Of a DNA stretch of 64,000 bases, positions 60,941 through 64,000 are shown in pieces (positions within the stretch are counted from its first letter, which is position 1; every line of letters begins with the position of its first letter). Both the position numbers and the translations under genes were made by a program. The stretch covers positions 248,001-312,000 of the forward strand of contig JBNOAI010000006.1 of the NCBI GenBank assembly GCA_050283925.1. The letters run 5' to 3'. The notes under the pieces were generated by a model that saw only the letters and a program-made list of their open reading frames with translations, made no database searches and was not told where the DNA came from. The stretch is from ZC4RG25 sp023428365 (GTDB lineage: Bacteria; Pseudomonadota; Alphaproteobacteria; Rhizobiales; Hyphomicrobiaceae).

Positions 60941-61657
60941 ATGGCGCTGATCATCGGTGTTCGTGCCGGGGGCTCGTTGCCGCGCGATCCGCTTATCGCC
61001 ACACCCGGGATGCGCCGGCGTCTGCGGCTGGCCATGGAGATCCTGCTGATCTTCATCGGCGCACCGATTTTGATTACCTACGCCATCTATGCCATCCGCC
61101 TGCCGCTGCTGTTCGTTCTGCCGCCTCTGCTGCTGGCGTTCGTCGGCTATCTTCTGTGGGACCGGACGTTCCTGCTGCGGCGCGAGTTGAGCCGGGGCTT
61201 CTCGTTGGCGGCTTTCGCCGGGATCGTGTTGACCTTTCTGATCCTCGGAGCGGTGATCGCCTATGGTGCGAAGGAGGTGCATCCGGGAAGTTTTCTGTCG
61301 TTCCCGCGCCGCGCACCGGATCTGTGGCTGACCATCATGGCGCTGTATCCGATATTGTCGGTGCTACCGCAGGAATTCGTGTACCGGACTTTCTTCTTCC
61401 ATCGCTATGGCCCGCTATTCGGCGACTGGCGATGGACGGCGATTGTGGTCAACGCTGGTCTATTCGGTTTCGGGCATATTATTTTCGGCAATTGGGTTGC
61501 CGTCGTCGGGACATTCCTGGTGGGGCTGCTGTTCGCCTATCGGTACGACAGCACGCGCTCGCTGTGGGCTGTCTGGATCGAGCACAGTCTCTATGGCTGC
61601 CTCGTCTTTACGGTCGGTCTCGGTCGCTACTTCTTCACCGGCATATCCACGCTCTAG
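60941..61657 (+). CDS. CPBP-type intramembrane protease-like protein
   Basis: The protein has 238 residues with about seven hydrophobic helices. Motif 1 is PQEFVYR (Gln144, Glu145, Arg149), where the family usually has two Glu. Motif 2 is FGFGHI with His179, and a third His215 lies in EHSLYG. The layout fits the CPBP/Rce1 family, which includes prenyl-protein proteases and immunity proteins. The Gln at the first Glu position leaves one general base, so activity is possible but not certain. The stop overlaps the convergent DsbA-like gene by four bases. Confidence 0.82.
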   Translation: MALIIGVRAGGSLPRDPLIATPGMRRRLRLAMEILLIFIGAPILITYAIYAIRLPLLFVLPPLLLAFVGYLLWDRTFLLRRELSRGFSLAAFAGIVLTFLILGAVIAYGAKEVHPGSFLSFPRRAPDLWLTIMALYPILSVLPQEFVYRTFFFHRYGPLFGDWRWTAIVVNAGLFGFGHIIFGNWVAVVGTFLVGLLFAYRYDSTRSLWAVWIEHSLYGCLVFTVGLGRYFFTGISTL

Positions 61658-62292
61658 GCGGACGCTTGGCGTTGCAGCCAATCCTCGACCGCTTCGGGCA
61701 GACCTTCGAGCCGGCGAAAGCCATTCGTCACCAGCGCATAACCGGCCGCCTTGCTGCCGACCAGGAGTACGGGGAAGCCACGGACGCCCATCTCCTGCGC
61801 CGTCAGAAAATCGCGGAATGTGGCATTGCGAATATCGGTCGACTGAAACAGGTCCAGGAACGCTGTACGATCGTGGCCTTCCTCGGCGGCAATATCGGCC
61901 AGAACCTCGCCCGACGTGATGTCGCGGTTTTGCGCATAGAACGCGGATTGAATGCTGCTCATGAACGCCAGCTCCCGTGTTGGGTCCATGACGCGCATGG
62001 TTACGACAGCGCGGCATGGTGGTTCGCTGTCGTAGACGAAGTGGTCCCGCTCGAAGAACGAGAAATCGAATGGCTGGCCCGAAGCGGCGTTCACGCGCGT
62101 CCACGCATCGCGGATATAGTCCCGATCCTGCGGCCGCATGGCCTGCGTGTTACCGGCGCGCAGTCCGCCTGTGATAACGCGCATGGCGAGGCGTCCGCGA
62201 AACTGCTGTTCCAGAGCCGCTACGACGGGCGCAAAGGCATAGCACCAGGAACACATCGGATCGGCGACGTAGATGAAATGATGCTCTGTCAC
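61654..62292 (-). CDS. DsbA-family (FrnE-like) thiol oxidoreductase
   Basis: The protein has 212 residues. The thioredoxin-like active site Cys14-Ser-Trp-Cys17 (PMCSWCYAF) is near the N-terminus. GVRGFPVLLVG carries the cis-Pro loop. A helical insert lies between, as in FrnE/DsbA proteins. No signal peptide is seen, so it is probably cytoplasmic. Its start overlaps the stop of the DUF1003 gene by four bases (ATGA), so the two are co-translated. Substrates are unknown. Confidence 0.9.
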   Translation of the reverse strand: MTEHHFIYVADPMCSWCYAFAPVVAALEQQFRGRLAMRVITGGLRAGNTQAMRPQDRDYIRDAWTRVNAASGQPFDFSFFERDHFVYDSEPPCRAVVTMRVMDPTRELAFMSSIQSAFYAQNRDITSGEVLADIAAEEGHDRTAFLDLFQSTDIRNATFRDFLTAQEMGVRGFPVLLVGSKAAGYALVTNGFRRLEGLPEAVEDWLQRQASA

Positions 62293-63008
62293 TGCCGGTG
62301 TTTCTCCATCAGTTCCATCTGAAGCTTCTGGATCTCAACGAGCCGGTGCCACTGCCGGTTCAACAGGTGATCGATCTTCTCATGGAGTTGCCGGATTTCC
62401 AGCTCCGCCTTGAGATTGACCTGGTAGTCGTTGAGGGAGCGTAGCCGATCTTTCGCCTCCTGGCGCTTCTGGCTCATCATGATGATGGGGGCCTGAACCG
62501 CCGCAACGCACGAAAGCACGAGGTTGAGGAGGATGAAGGGATAAGGATCGAACGCCCTGTCCATGCCTTCTGCGACGTTGAGCGCCACCCAGCACGCGAG
62601 AACCACGGCAAATGCGATGAGGAACGTCCAGCTCCCTCCGAATTTGGCCAAACCGTCGGAGAGGCGCTCTCCGAACGCTCGCTTGCCGGCGAATTTCTCT
62701 TCGATATTTTCGACCAGCGTGGCGTTTGTCGCGAGACTGCGGGCGACATTCTGCTCGATCTCGCCAAGCTCGCCGAATTCGGCTTCGAGCAACGCTTCGA
62801 CATAACGCGCCCGATATCTGTTGAGCACCTCTTCGGATATCAGGGAATCGGGCTGCAGTTCAGGATGATCGTTGCGGATCTGCTCGACCAGATTGGGCCC
62901 GACCTCATCCAGACTGACGAGCTGCCGCCGCGGCAGTTGCTTGCCGGAAATCGAACAGGGCTGCTTTCCGTTCCCCGCCCTATGGTGTTTGGACGATATT
63001 TCCGGCAT
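62289..63008 (-). CDS. DUF1003 membrane protein
   Basis: The protein has 239 residues. Two hydrophobic helices (FLIAFAVVLACWVALNVA and PFILLNLVLSCVAAVQAPIIMM) stand in the DUF1003 core at about 128-190, with the conserved SQKRQEAKDRLRS after them. A long charged helix ends the protein. The N-terminus is hydrophilic. The function is unknown. The stop overlaps the next gene by four bases. Confidence 0.88.
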   Translation of the reverse strand: MPEISSKHHRAGNGKQPCSISGKQLPRRQLVSLDEVGPNLVEQIRNDHPELQPDSLISEEVLNRYRARYVEALLEAEFGELGEIEQNVARSLATNATLVENIEEKFAGKRAFGERLSDGLAKFGGSWTFLIAFAVVLACWVALNVAEGMDRAFDPYPFILLNLVLSCVAAVQAPIIMMSQKRQEAKDRLRSLNDYQVNLKAELEIRQLHEKIDHLLNRQWHRLVEIQKLQMELMEKHRQ

Positions 63009-63224
63009 CGGTGTACGGCCCCTGCTGGTCGACGCGTGCGCGCTGGTCTGCCACCTTGGGATTTCTGCCCGGACATCATATCTAGCGCATATCCCGGACG
63101 GGAGGCAGCGCTTCTATCCAATTCATCCTGTCAACGCGTCCGGTTGAGAACGCGGCTGGTTTCGTCTAGAACCGCCGCCAATCTCCCGTCGCAGCGATCA
63201 GTTTCAGAGGGCGCCCGAAACGTT

Positions 63225-64000
63225 ATGGCTACGCCGCAATTCGTTTACCACATGCATAAGCTCTCCAAGACCTACCCGGGGGGCAAGCAGGTCCTGAAGG
63301 ACATCAATCTGTCGTTCCTGCCGGGCGCCAAAATCGGCGTGGTCGGTCTCAACGGCGCCGGTAAGTCGACCCTGCTGAAGATCATGGCGGGCACCGTCGA
63401 GGACTTCCAGGGCGAAGCCTGGGCCGCCGATGGCGTGCGGGTCGGCTATCTGCCGCAGGAGCCGGAGCTCGATCCGGCCAAGGACGTGCTCGGCAATGCC
63501 ATGGAAGGCGTCGGGGAAAAGAAGGCGCTGGTCGACCGCTATAACGAGATCGCGGCCAACTACTCCGATGAGACGGCGGACGAAATGGCCCGCTTGCAGG
63601 ATGAGATCGATGCGCAAAATCTGTGGGATCTCGATCAGCAAGTCGAGCAGGCCCTCGATGCGCTGCGCTGTCCGCCGAGCGATGCCGATGTCACGAAGCT
63701 GTCAGGCGGCGAAAAGCGTCGCGTGGCGCTGACCCGTCTGCTGTTGGCGAAGCCCGACATCCTGCTGCTTGACGAGCCGACGAACCATCTCGACGCCGAA
63801 AGCGTCGCTTGGCTGGAGCGGTATTTGAAGGAGTATGCCGGCTGCATCATGCTGGTGACCCACGACCGCTACTTCCTCGACAACATCACCGAATGGACGC
63901 TGGAACTCGATCGCGGCCAGGGCGTGCCCTACAAAGGTAACTACTCTGGTTGGCTGGAGCAGAAAGCCAAGCGGCTGGAAGTCGAGAAGGGTCAGGAGGA
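63225..64000 (+). CDS. ettA: Energy-dependent translational throttle EttA (ABC-F), C-terminus cut by window edge
   Basis: The visible part is 258 codons of a family that is about 550 residues long. MATPQFVYHMHKLSKTYPGG is a normal start. The first nucleotide-binding domain shows GLNGAGKSTLLK, VGYLPQEPELDP, KLSGGEKRRVAL and LLLDEPTNHLDAESVAWLE, then MLVTHDRYFLDN. The ABC-F linker begins at the edge (YKGNYSGWLEQKAKRLEVE). EttA binds the ribosome E site and checks early elongation according to ATP/ADP state. Alphaproteobacteria usually keep this gene. Confidence 0.95.
   Translation, partial: MATPQFVYHMHKLSKTYPGGKQVLKDINLSFLPGAKIGVVGLNGAGKSTLLKIMAGTVEDFQGEAWAADGVRVGYLPQEPELDPAKDVLGNAMEGVGEKKALVDRYNEIAANYSDETADEMARLQDEIDAQNLWDLDQQVEQALDALRCPPSDADVTKLSGGEKRRVALTRLLLAKPDILLLDEPTNHLDAESVAWLERYLKEYAGCIMLVTHDRYFLDNITEWTLELDRGQGVPYKGNYSGWLEQKAKRLEVEKGQE

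Overview
The window reads as chromosomal DNA of an alphaproteobacterium, most likely of the order Hyphomicrobiales. The housekeeping genes at the right end (carB, greA, an Lrp/AsnC regulator, an ELM1-family gene, a DUF1003 gene, ettA), the ExoF-like export protein and EcfG-type promoters all point that way. Most genes are GC-rich. The stretch from about 28.6 to 37 kb is visibly richer in A+T, most strongly in the glycosyltransferase gene at 30.2-31.5 kb. I saw no tRNA, rRNA, insertion sequence or CRISPR array.

Layout. At 0-1.7 kb are a truncated GtrB-like glycosyltransferase and an L,D-transpeptidase. At 2.3-13.5 kb two large natural-product genes converge on one shared terminator: an NRPS (formyltransferase, half a condensation domain, an adenylation domain interrupted by a luciferase-like monooxygenase, carrier protein) and a one-module PKS (KS-AT-KR-DH-ACP-TE). 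From 13.8 to 51.2 kb lies a large cell-surface polysaccharide locus. It holds a WecG-type transferase, two polyprenyl-phosphate sugar-1-phosphate transferases, rmlCBDA for dTDP-L-rhamnose, a Wzz-like protein, a P-loop protein that has lost its catalytic lysine, an ExoF-like export protein, Wzx and Wzy-like proteins, an asparagine-synthase-like amidotransferase, a NodB-type deacetylase, an SGNH-like secreted protein, a UDP-xylose synthase and about nine further glycosyltransferases. Inside it (31.6-36.9 kb) is an operon ubiA-gtrA-dprE1-dprE2-GT-C, which matches the mycobacterial pathway for decaprenyl-phosphoryl-D-arabinofuranose and its use. The polymer or its decorations are therefore inferred to involve rhamnose, xylose and D-arabinofuranose.

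Between 51.5 and 51.85 kb two tandem, homologous, GC-rich elements each have an EcfG-type promoter (GGAAC-N16-[CT]GTT), a hairpin with a run of 5 or 6 cytosines exposed in its loop, and an intrinsic terminator. I read them as a pair of general-stress-response small RNAs of the GsrN type.

From 51.9 kb to the end are a cyclic-nucleotide-binding protein, an odd ABC transporter whose nucleotide-binding region is expanded by internal repeats and has degenerate motifs, carB, greA, a regulator, an ELM1-family protein, a CPBP membrane protein, a DsbA-like protein, a DUF1003 protein and the start of ettA.
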